NCBI RefSeq assembly: GCF_000473045.1
Contig: NZ_AXAY01000001.1
Coordinates: forward strand, 186,001-250,000
Direction of reading: 5' to 3'
Source of the DNA: Bradyrhizobium sp. WSM3983
GTDB lineage: Bacteria; Pseudomonadota; Alphaproteobacteria; Rhizobiales; Xanthobacteraceae
DNA: 64,000 bases
Positions 18,055-26,458 of this stretch are shown piece after piece; position 1 is the stretch's first letter; every line of letters starts with the position of its first letter. The position numbers and the translations under genes were made by a program. The notes beneath the pieces are model-generated. The model ran no database searches. It saw only the letters and a list, made by a program, of their open reading frames with translations, and was not told where the DNA came from.

Positions 18055-18801
18055 ATGCAAGATCACAAGGTAGTCGTCGTGACAGGCGGCAGTTCAGGTA
18101 TCGGGCGGGCAGCGGCGTTGCGGTTCGCGAAACAGGGCTACCAGGTGCTCATCACCGGCCGCCGGGCGAGCCTGATCCAGGAGACAATGCTGCAACACCC
18201 GAACATCGCGGGGATGACGGCGGACGCGGCCTCTGCTGAAGACGCCAAGCGAACGATTGCGAAGGCATTCGACAAATGGGGCCGCCTCGATGCGCTGGTC
18301 AACAATGCCGGCGCCGGTGCGATTCTGCCGCTGGCCGATGCGACCGCCGATCACATCATGGATATCTCCGCCGTAAACGTACTCGGTCCGAGTCTGCTCG
18401 CGTCGGCCGCGCTTCCTCATCTCAAGGCCACCCGCGGCACGATCGTCAACGTCTCCAGCACCTTTGGGCATAAGGCGGCGGCTAGCCTGTCTCACTACGC
18501 AGCCAGCAAGGCTGCCGTGGAGCATCTGACACGGTGCTGGGCGCTGGAGCTGGCGCCATTCGGCATCCGGGTGAACGCCGTCGCTCCAGGCCCGACCGAG
18601 ACGGGCGCGCTGACCGGCATGATGGGATTGTCGGCTCAACAGGCCGCAGCGGTCGAGGAACAGGAGCGCGCCAGCATACCGCTCGGCCGCCGCGGAGTGC
18701 CCGACGATATCGCCGAATGGATCGTCCAGCTCGCCGGGCCCGCTTCGGCATGGATGACCGGCCAGGTGATTGCTATCGATGGCGGCTTGGGATTGGCCTG
18801 A
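18055..18801 (+). CDS. SDR-family oxidoreductase
   Basis: Classical short-chain dehydrogenase of 248 residues. It has TGGSSGIG (residues 10-17), NNAGAG, and the active site NVSSTFGHKAAASLSHYAAS with a standard Tyr-x-x-x-Lys, plus the ending GQVIAIDGG. It probably reduces or oxidises a small alcohol or ketone with NAD(P)H. It is the fourth enzyme gene in the run controlled by the upstream AraC regulator, with a longer gap (168 bases) before it that could hold its own promoter. Confidence 0.86.
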   Translation: MQDHKVVVVTGGSSGIGRAAALRFAKQGYQVLITGRRASLIQETMLQHPNIAGMTADAASAEDAKRTIAKAFDKWGRLDALVNNAGAGAILPLADATADHIMDISAVNVLGPSLLASAALPHLKATRGTIVNVSSTFGHKAAASLSHYAASKAAVEHLTRCWALELAPFGIRVNAVAPGPTETGALTGMMGLSAQQAAAVEEQERASIPLGRRGVPDDIAEWIVQLAGPASAWMTGQVIAIDGGLGLA

Positions 18802-18868
18802 GCCTGCGTGGCTGATTGCCCGGCCAGAACTTTTCCTCCACGACAGACGCCAGTCTGCGCATCACGCC

Positions 18869-19006
18869 ATGATGACATCGTGCCGGTGTTTTGCCCGACG
18901 TGTCAACGTACCCGGCGCGCCGAAGGTCGATCCGGAGCCGAACGACAAACCCCTTGTCCATCAAGGGGGCCTTCTACTGTGCATGGGGTTGTTTTCGAGC
19001 GTTTTG
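18869..19006 (+). repeat. Dispersed repeat, copy A
   Basis: The flanks of this unit (GTTTTGCCCGACGTGTCAA near 18888 and CTACTGTGCATGGGGTTG near 18974) recur in opposite orientation at 60497-60629, with a different centre of similar length. Two copies with conserved ends and variable middles indicate a dispersed repeat or a miniature element. The function is unknown. Confidence 0.75.
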
Positions 19007-19037
19007 CTTCGAGCGTGAAAGAAAAAGCAGACGCAGA

Positions 19038-20099
19038 TCACTCCGCCTGCAGGATTTCGGCGATCGCGGCGCCCGCCGCGATCGTGCCGAGCTTGCCGCC
19101 GACGTCGCGCGTCGCCCTGCCCTCGCCGATCGCCTTCGCCACCGCCGCCTCGATCGCACGCGCCGCTTCCTCGTAACGGGCCGCACCGTTCTTCTCGCCA
19201 TGCCAGCCAAGGAGCAGCGCCGTCGAAAGGATCAGCGAGACCGGGTTGGCGACGTCCTGGCCTGCGATGTCGGGCGCCGAGCCGTGCGCGGCCTGCGCCA
19301 TGGCGTAGCGGTCACCGACATTGAGCGAGCCGCCGAGGCCGAGGCTGCCCGAGAGCTCCGCGGTGAGATCGGACAGGATGTCGCCGAACATGTTGGTGGC
19401 GACGATGACATCGAAGCGATCGGGGTTGCGCACCACATGCGCCATCATGGCGTCGACCAGGATGTCGTCGACAGCAAGGCCCGGATACGCCTTCGCCGCC
19501 GCGTGGCAGATGGCGAGAAACATCCCGTCGCCGATCTTGAGCACATTGGCCTTGTGCACGATCATGAGATGTTGTCGACGTTTCATCGCCAGACGACAGG
19601 CGGCATGCGCGATGCGCTCGCAGCATGCCCGCGTGATCCGGCGCAGCGAGATCACGACATCAGGCGTGACCAGCAGTTCGCCATTGCCCTGCTCCATGTT
19701 GCGGTCGGCATAAAACCCTTCGGTGTTCTCGCGCACCACGACGAGGTCGAAATCGCCGAGGCGACCGGCGCGCCCTGCATAGGTGCGCGCGGGCCTGATG
19801 TTGGCGTAGAGGTCGAGGTTCTTGCGGAAGTGGCGCGACGGGTTGATCTCGCCTTGCGCCTCGTCCTTGAAGTCGAAGGTCGCGGTCGGCCCCAGAATCA
19901 GGCCGTCGGCGGCGCGGACGGTGTCGAGCAGCTCGGGGCGCACCGTGGTGCCGAACTGCTTCAGGCTCGCATGCCCGACCGCATGCTCCTCCAGCCGCAG
20001 ATTGAGCTGGAAGCGCTCGGACGCCGCGCGCAGCACACCCGTTGTGGCGGCCGTGATCTCCGGTCCGATGCCGTCTCCTGGCAGAACGACGATTTGCAT
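19038..20099 (-). CDS. Isocitrate/isopropylmalate-type beta-decarboxylating dehydrogenase
   Basis: NAD-dependent dehydrogenase of 353 residues. It has GDGIGPE at the N-terminus, RENTEGFYAD, VHKANVLKIGDG (catalytic Lys), VDAMMAHVVRNPDRFDVIVA and ATNMFGDILSDL, the metal-binding Asp region. These are shared by 3-isopropylmalate, tartrate/malate and homoisocitrate dehydrogenases. The RENTEGFY form fits tartrate/D-malate dehydrogenase-like members better than housekeeping LeuB. It is divergent from an MFS gene, which might import or export the same acid. The exact substrate is uncertain. Confidence 0.82.
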   Translation of the reverse strand: MQIVVLPGDGIGPEITAATTGVLRAASERFQLNLRLEEHAVGHASLKQFGTTVRPELLDTVRAADGLILGPTATFDFKDEAQGEINPSRHFRKNLDLYANIRPARTYAGRAGRLGDFDLVVVRENTEGFYADRNMEQGNGELLVTPDVVISLRRITRACCERIAHAACRLAMKRRQHLMIVHKANVLKIGDGMFLAICHAAAKAYPGLAVDDILVDAMMAHVVRNPDRFDVIVATNMFGDILSDLTAELSGSLGLGGSLNVGDRYAMAQAAHGSAPDIAGQDVANPVSLILSTALLLGWHGEKNGAARYEEAARAIEAAVAKAIGEGRATRDVGGKLGTIAAGAAIAEILQAE

Positions 20100-20170
20100 G
20101 GTGATCCCCTGTGACAGCGGCAGCTGGCGCGATCATACGCCAGCGCGAAGGCTCATCGCCCGACCTTCGC

Positions 20171-20195
20171 GCATACAATGCATGCAAGCATATGC
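20171..20195. promoter_or_regulatory. Interrupted palindrome between divergent genes, possible operator
   Basis: GCATA at 20171 and TATGC ending at 20195 flank the 8-bp palindrome TGCATGCA. It sits ~72 bases upstream of the dehydrogenase gene and ~75 upstream of the MFS gene, where a shared repressor could bind. No regulator gene adjoins it. Confidence 0.3.
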
Positions 20196-20269
20196 CTGTG
20201 GAAGCAGACCCAAGCGTAGTACATGCCAGAGATCATCGATGCCAGATCGCCGGAGCAAAGCGCAAGGCA

Positions 20270-21658
20270 ATGACAATCACGTTACCTGCCGCTGCGCGCG
20301 AGCCCGATCATCCCGTTGCCGACGGCCTGCCGGCCGAGCAACGCCGCTGGGCGATCGCAGCGATCTTCACGGCGCTGGCAATGGCCTCGCTCGACACCGC
20401 GATAGCCAACATCGCGCTGCCTGCCATTGCCGCCGATCTGCATGTCAGCCCGGAGCAGTCGGTCTGGGTGGTCAATGTCTACCAGATCGCGCTGGTGGCG
20501 ACGCTGCTGCCGCTTGGTGCGCTCGGCGAGATAGTCGGGCACCAGCGCATCTATCTCGGCGGCCTGATCCTGTTTACCGTCGCCTCGCTGTTCTGCGCGG
20601 TCGCGTGGTCGCTGGACAGCCTGCTGGTCGCACGCACCCTGCAAGGCCTCGGCGCCAGCGGCATCATGAGCGTCAACACCGCGCTGGTGCGTTTCGTCTA
20701 TCCCGGCCGGATGCTGGGCCGCGCCTTCGGCCACAACGCGCTGGTGGTCGCCACCGCCTTCACCTTCGGCCCCTCGATCGCGTCTGCCATCCTCGCGGTC
20801 GGCCCGTGGCCGTGGCTGTTCGCCGTCAACATCCCGTTCGGCCTCGTCGCGACCGCCATCGGCTTTGCGATGCTGCCGAAGACGCCGCGTGCCGATCATG
20901 GCTTTGATTTTCTCGGCGCGCTTCTCGCGGCCATCTGCCTCGGGCTGTTCATCACGGGCATCGGCAGCGCCGCGCATAATCTGTCGCCGGTCGTCGTGGC
21001 CGTCGAGCTGGTCACGGCGCTCGCGCTGGGCTTCATCCTGACGCGACGTCACGCCGATCATCCCGCGCCGATGCTGCCGATCGACCTGTTCAGCCGGCCG
21101 ATGTTCGCGCTGTCGGCGGCGACCGCCGTCTGCTCCTTCGCCGTGCAAGGCCTCGCCTTCGTCTCGCTGCCGTTCTATTTCGAGGACGTGCTCGGCCGCT
21201 CGCAGGTCGAGACCGGTTTCTTCATGACGCCGTGGCCGCTGGTGGTCGGCATCATGGCGCCGATCGCCGGCCGCCTCTCCGATCGCCATCCGGTCGGCCT
21301 GTTGGGCGGCATCGGCCTTATCCTGCTTGGCCTCGGCATGGCGCTGCTCGCGTTGCTTCCGGCGAGCCCGAGCATTCCCGATATCGTCTGGCGGATCATG
21401 ATCTGCGGCATGGGGTTCGGATTCTTCCAGGCGCCGAACATGAAGGCGATCATGGGAAGCGCGCCGCCCCACCGCGGCGGCAGCGCCTCGGGCATCGTCG
21501 CGACCGCGCGCCTGACCGGACAGACGACCGGCGCGGCGCTGGCTGCGGCGTGCTTTGCGCTCGCCGGCCACAACGGCGCGACCGTGGCGCTGGCTCTAGG
21601 TGCGGGCTTTGCCGCGCTCGGCAGCGTGATGAGCTTTTTGCGGCTGGCCGTGAAGTAG
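20270..21658 (+). CDS. MFS transporter (DHA2-like, 14-helix type)
   Basis: Inner-membrane transporter of 462 residues, hydrophobic throughout. Its N-terminal motif LDTAIANIALPAIAADLHVS is the DHA2 motif, and WVVNVYQIALVATLLPLGALG matches helix 2. DHA2 members export drugs or metabolites by proton antiport. The ATG at 20270 gives the family N-terminus; starts further upstream to 20111 add a non-conserved leader of 53 residues. The closest ribosome site (GGAG, 14 bases upstream) is poor. It is convergent with the phospholipase-like gene, only 22 bases away. Confidence 0.85.
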   Translation: MTITLPAAAREPDHPVADGLPAEQRRWAIAAIFTALAMASLDTAIANIALPAIAADLHVSPEQSVWVVNVYQIALVATLLPLGALGEIVGHQRIYLGGLILFTVASLFCAVAWSLDSLLVARTLQGLGASGIMSVNTALVRFVYPGRMLGRAFGHNALVVATAFTFGPSIASAILAVGPWPWLFAVNIPFGLVATAIGFAMLPKTPRADHGFDFLGALLAAICLGLFITGIGSAAHNLSPVVVAVELVTALALGFILTRRHADHPAPMLPIDLFSRPMFALSAATAVCSFAVQGLAFVSLPFYFEDVLGRSQVETGFFMTPWPLVVGIMAPIAGRLSDRHPVGLLGGIGLILLGLGMALLALLPASPSIPDIVWRIMICGMGFGFFQAPNMKAIMGSAPPHRGGSASGIVATARLTGQTTGAALAAACFALAGHNGATVALALGAGFAALGSVMSFLRLAVK

Positions 21659-21680
21659 ACGCCAGCCTGCTTGTCACCGT

Positions 21681-23891
21681 TCAGCCGGCCGGCTTGTCCG
21701 GGACTTTCGATGCGATGGGCCGGCTCACAATTGTCGCCGCATCGAGCGGGGCGCATTTGATCTTCCGTTGCAGCCTTTCTCCATCCGGCCAACCGGCGGG
21801 CTTGAGCGGGGGCGCAAACGTGTCTCCTTCCGGCTCCAGGATGATCGGCTCCGACTTCAGGCAGAAATCGGGAAATGCGATCGCGTGTCTGCCGCTCGGC
21901 GAGAATCGTCCGACCAGCATCTGGGATGCCCGCATCCTGGCAGCCGGCGACGAGCGCATTGAGCGGGTGGGATCGAACGGACGATAGCACTCCCACTCCG
22001 TGCGGTTCGGTACGAAGTCGTAGACAACCTCGCAAGTCGCTCCAGCCGATTTCACGAATGGCGCGTCCGAAGGCGCCGCGACATCGCGCTCGAAAACCAG
22101 CGCCTGCAATGTCAGCGTGTCGGTCGTCGCGCTGGACGGCTCGCCGTTCTCGTTCGCCAGTTTCCCGCGCGAGACCATCAGCTTGGTCTTGGGTCGAGCA
22201 TCCCTAGTTTCCAGCACCAGCATGGGCCTCTCGGCCCACGAGCGATCGAGGTCCACGTCAGCGCCGCCCATGGTCAGCCGCACGTTGCCGACGGCGGGAT
22301 TGTCCTTGGCGAAGTCGATCATACGAAGGTGTACGCTCGACTGCGATGCCTCGAGGCTCAGGAAGCGAAGGTCGTCCACTTTGCGCGTGATCGGCATCAT
22401 CGGATCGAAGCGATCGTCGATGTCAAAGCGGACAAACTTCTTCAGCTCGGCCCGGACCGCGTCCGTGGCGGCGAGCGGTGGCTTGACGTCGATCACGAGC
22501 AAGGCGCCGCCGGGCGAATAGGCGTCACCGAACACACGTTGCCGGATCGCCGTCAGCGCCGAGTCCGTCCGCTGCTCGACATCGCGTGCGAAGATGAGCT
22601 GCTGCCCGGGACGAACCACCGCAAAGTCCTGGAATGCGCCTAATGCCGCTCCCTTCTTGACGCGTTCGTCGGAGAATGTGGTGCACTTGGACCGATCGTC
22701 GTCCTTCTCCAACCTGTCGACTTCCCTGGATGCAGAACGTGAACAGAAGCTAAGATCGTTATCGCGCGTCATCTGGGGGCTGATGGCCGTCGCGTAGATC
22801 GGATTCAAGGCTCCGGGGATCTCCATCGGAAGCGGCGAGGTCGCAAACATGTCGATCTCCACCATGGTCAGAGAAGACTTCGCATCGACCGTCGAGCAGA
22901 GATCCAGCTTCGGTAGGGTATTGGTGAGCAATCGCGCCGCGTCCGCCAGCACGATACAGGTTATGGTGTTCTGCGGATTGTTCCGGCTCATCCAGATCAG
23001 ATGGTTCTTGCCTTGTGCATCGACGAGCAGGTGCGGTGCCGCGTGACGGCGGCGCGGCGGCAGCCAGACCGGCGCCGTCTCCGACAGTTTCGGATCGCGC
23101 TCGAGCAGCACCTCCGGCAGCCAGAGAACACCAAGCGAACGCAATTCGGCGCTGACCTCACCCGGATTACGGGTGAACCCGATCGCACCCTTGTCTTTGC
23201 ATGTGATGCACGTGACAGCGATGTTGGAGCGGACGTTCTCGAACGTCAGGATGACCTGATCCGGCTCGCTGCCGTACTTGGCGGGGACAATGGCCTTGAA
23301 CGGATGGTCCACCACCCGGCTGACGAGAAATCCGTTCGAACGCGACGGGTCTGGATCGAACTCGAAATAACTCGACCGGCCCCAGTCACGAAAGGCGTTG
23401 TATCCTCCGAAGCTCACCCCCGCGAGGACCATCTTCGAGTCGGTCTGACAGCGATCGGCCCTGCTGCCCTTGTCGTCGTTCCGAATGTAGAGGCACAGTC
23501 GAAAGGCTGCGTTTTGCAGGATCCGATCACAATCATTCTGGTTATAGCCATATGTTGCGAGACCATGGCGATAGCAGACATCGTGAAACACGCATGCCTG
23601 CCTGAAGCGTTGCAGAACGAGATGGCGCCTGCCTTTCGAATCGCTGCTGCCGTCGAACAGGATGTTGGCCCATGCCGGAAGGCTACAGTTCAATCCCTCG
23701 CCGCTGCCACCGAGGGTGCTGACCACATCCGGGCCCGATTGAAAAGCGGTGACGGTGGCGGGCATTTCCCCATCGGTCAGATCGTCGACATTTTTGTAGA
23801 CGGAGTCGGCGACAAACGAAGGCAGATACGTGATTATCAACGCGATCGCGGCAATCGCCGCGACAGACCAGCCGATCAGCTTCCTGGACAT
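21681..23891 (-). CDS. Membrane-anchored protein with a phospholipase A2-type active-site motif
   Basis: A 736-residue protein I do not recognise as a whole. Residues 5-26 form one hydrophobic helix (signal anchor), so the rest should lie in the periplasm. Residues ~98-125 read QACVFHDVCYRHG, then NQNDCD. This is the secreted PLA2 active site: the His103-Asp104 pair, Cys100 and Cys106, Tyr107, and a downstream Cys-Asp (121-122) where bacterial PLA2 has its second catalytic Asp. Further Cys pairs follow (CLY, RCQ, CITC). The remaining ~580 residues are mixed alpha/beta without a repeat I can name. Bacterial PLA2 proteins are usually 120-200 residues, so the long C-terminal part is unusual. The ATG at 23891 has GAGG seven bases upstream. 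The gene is on the same strand as, and 162 bases downstream of, the radical SAM gene. Confidence 0.7.
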   Translation of the reverse strand: MSRKLIGWSVAAIAAIALIITYLPSFVADSVYKNVDDLTDGEMPATVTAFQSGPDVVSTLGGSGEGLNCSLPAWANILFDGSSDSKGRRHLVLQRFRQACVFHDVCYRHGLATYGYNQNDCDRILQNAAFRLCLYIRNDDKGSRADRCQTDSKMVLAGVSFGGYNAFRDWGRSSYFEFDPDPSRSNGFLVSRVVDHPFKAIVPAKYGSEPDQVILTFENVRSNIAVTCITCKDKGAIGFTRNPGEVSAELRSLGVLWLPEVLLERDPKLSETAPVWLPPRRRHAAPHLLVDAQGKNHLIWMSRNNPQNTITCIVLADAARLLTNTLPKLDLCSTVDAKSSLTMVEIDMFATSPLPMEIPGALNPIYATAISPQMTRDNDLSFCSRSASREVDRLEKDDDRSKCTTFSDERVKKGAALGAFQDFAVVRPGQQLIFARDVEQRTDSALTAIRQRVFGDAYSPGGALLVIDVKPPLAATDAVRAELKKFVRFDIDDRFDPMMPITRKVDDLRFLSLEASQSSVHLRMIDFAKDNPAVGNVRLTMGGADVDLDRSWAERPMLVLETRDARPKTKLMVSRGKLANENGEPSSATTDTLTLQALVFERDVAAPSDAPFVKSAGATCEVVYDFVPNRTEWECYRPFDPTRSMRSSPAARMRASQMLVGRFSPSGRHAIAFPDFCLKSEPIILEPEGDTFAPPLKPAGWPDGERLQRKIKCAPLDAATIVSRPIASKVPDKPAG

Positions 23892-24053
23892 GCCGCACCT
23901 CGCCCGGTGTCATCCGGATCACGATCAGCTCCAGGTTGTTTCGATGTCAAGCGACAGGCTCACACTTGCCGCCCAAATTCGGAAGCCGCGCCCACGACCT
24001 GTCAACTCAACCCGATCCGCCTCCCGGCGAGGGCGCATCCCCTCTTTTCGCTG

Positions 24054-25667
24054 TCAGGCCGGATTTCGTGCCACGGTCGCGCCGTCAGCAACGACCGGAA
24101 CCGGCACTTGCTCATCCAGCGCGGTAAGGCGCGCGTCGATGGCGTCGATGACCTTGCGCGAGAACGGCCCGAGATGCGCATAGGCCGCGATCATCTGCAC
24201 CGCGATTCGCGCCGACGAGGTGTCGCGCTTGGCGCAGTTCATAAAGGTCTGCCACAGCGGTGCCCGCGCCTCGGGGATTGCGGTGACCACGCGGTGCACG
24301 GTTTCCATCGCGCCGACCCGCGAACGGATGTCGCCCTCGGCAAGCTCGCGGCGCTGCCTTGAACGGTCGAGCAGCGTCATCAGCTTGTCGACACGACCCG
24401 CATAGGCGGCCGGGCTGTAGACCCGCTCCAGCACCGTCTTGTAGTCCATCAGGATATCGCGCAGCGGCCGCACCGGATCGAAATTGATGCCGCCGGTGCA
24501 CTGGTCGCCGCCGGTCGTCGATGCCAGATCGTGGTCTGCGTGCAACCGGCCCTCCTTCGCGAGCCGGCGCGTGAGCTGCGTGTTCGGCAACGCATAGAGC
24601 AGACCGACCATGGCGACGGGAATCGCGGCCTCCTCGATGAAATCGATCATGGCCTCGGCCATCGAGACCTTCTCGCTGTCGAAGCCGACGATGAAGCCGG
24701 CGGTGACGAGCATGCCGGCGGCGTAGATCTTGTGGATGCTCTCGGCGATGTTGCGCCGCGTATTCTGCTTCTTCCGCATCGCGACCAAGGTCGCGGGGTC
24801 CGGACTTTCGATGCCGACGAAGATGCCGAAGAAATTCGCCGCACCCATCAGCTCCAGCAGTTCGGGATCGTCGGCCAGATTGACCGAGGCTTCCGTCGAT
24901 AGCTCGAAGGGAAAACCGTGCGCGCGCTGCCATTCCGCGAGCTGGGGCAGGAACTGCCGCAGCGACTTCTTGTTACCGATGAAATTGTCGTCGACGAAGT
25001 CGAGATGGCCCCGATGGCCCATCTGGTAGAGCCGCTCGAGCTCGACGAACATCTGCTCGGTCGTCTTGGTCCGCGGCACGCGGCCATAGAGCTCGATGAT
25101 GTCGCAGAACTCGCAGGTGAACGGGCAGCCGCGCGAATACTGCACACCGAGATAGAGATAGTCCTCGAACTTCAGCAGGTCGAATCGCGGCACAGGCGTC
25201 CTGGTGACATCGGCCTGGAATTTCGGCGCGGTGAAGACGCCAGAGCGTTGCCCGCTGTCCCAGGCGGCGATGAACTCGTCGATGACGCTCTCGGCTTCGC
25301 CGAGCACCCGAAAGTCTGCACTGGCATAGAGGTGCGGGCTCGACGTGGGATCGGGACCGCCGACCACCACCGGCTTGCCTGCCGCGCGGCACTCGTCGAT
25401 CAGACGGAGCGTGTCGGCCTGCTGCGGCAACATGCCGCCGGTGAAGACCACATCGGCCCAGGCGAGATCGTCCTCACCGAAGGCTTGCGTGTTGCAGTCG
25501 ATGAGCCGCACCGTCCAGCTCTCCGGCAACATCGCCGCAACGGTGATCAGGCCGAGGGGAGCAGCCGGCCGGCGGACGCCCATCAGCTTGCAGGACTCGC
25601 CAAAACTCCAGAAGGACTCCGCCGTGAACAGCGGATAGAGCATCAGCACGTTGCAGGGGCTCGGCAC
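24054..25667 (-). CDS. B12-binding radical SAM protein, HpnP-like with C-terminal DUF4070-type domain
   Basis: Cytoplasmic enzyme of about 537 residues. The N-terminal ~150 residues are the cobalamin-binding fold (RRPAAPLGLITVAAMLP; TGGMLPQQADTLRLID; VVGGPDPTSSPHLY). The radical SAM core carries CPFTCEFC, the Cys-x3-Cys-x2-Cys that binds the 4Fe-4S cluster, followed by DIIELYGR. The C-terminal ~130 residues match the DUF4070 region of such enzymes. Members include the hopanoid C-2 methylase HpnP, and this one has that overall shape; other methylations are possible. I chose the GTG at 25667 (reads VPSPCNVLMLYPLF) because GGGAG lies nine bases upstream and the family N-terminus starts there; the frame stays open to 26012 without homology. 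Confidence 0.8.
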   Translation of the reverse strand: MPSPCNVLMLYPLFTAESFWSFGESCKLMGVRRPAAPLGLITVAAMLPESWTVRLIDCNTQAFGEDDLAWADVVFTGGMLPQQADTLRLIDECRAAGKPVVVGGPDPTSSPHLYASADFRVLGEAESVIDEFIAAWDSGQRSGVFTAPKFQADVTRTPVPRFDLLKFEDYLYLGVQYSRGCPFTCEFCDIIELYGRVPRTKTTEQMFVELERLYQMGHRGHLDFVDDNFIGNKKSLRQFLPQLAEWQRAHGFPFELSTEASVNLADDPELLELMGAANFFGIFVGIESPDPATLVAMRKKQNTRRNIAESIHKIYAAGMLVTAGFIVGFDSEKVSMAEAMIDFIEEAAIPVAMVGLLYALPNTQLTRRLAKEGRLHADHDLASTTGGDQCTGGINFDPVRPLRDILMDYKTVLERVYSPAAYAGRVDKLMTLLDRSRQRRELAEGDIRSRVGAMETVHRVVTAIPEARAPLWQTFMNCAKRDTSSARIAVQMIAAYAHLGPFSRKVIDAIDARLTALDEQVPVPVVADGATVARNPA

Positions 25668-25996
25668 TTCATGGAACTCCCAAGGAAATTTCAAATGCTT
25701 TGGCGCAGTGTAGCAAAGCGTCGTGGTCTTGCACCCCGGCAAAAGGGACAAGCTGTCGCGCCCCATTGAGCCGCGACGTCGCCTCAGGCCCTGCCGCTGG
25801 CGTTCAGGGAGATGGCGCAGTCGGGGCGCTGGCCGGGCCTTCTCAAAAGCGCACAACACCATCTGGCCCACAATCTTCCCGCAGCCGCGAGAATCTTCGA
25901 TAGCTGCCCTCGGACTGTTGATTTGAAAGGTTCCAATTTGCCGGACACATTGCGCCCCTGAGTCCATCGGTGGATGGGCCAATAAGGGGACTTGCG
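25668..25996. other. Divergent promoter region, no gene seen
   Basis: A 329-base stretch between the radical SAM gene and the Mo-hydroxylase operon. Open frames run through it on the minus strand but show no recognisable protein. It should hold two divergent promoters. I found no EcfG or sigma-54 motif in it. Confidence 0.45.
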
Positions 25997-26446
<450 letters not shown>

Positions 26447-26458
26447 GGAGCGGCCAAC

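Noticed and set aside
18891..20114. Plus-strand open frame opposite the beta-decarboxylating dehydrogenase
   Set aside because: Shadow frame; it starts inside a dispersed repeat and has no motif.
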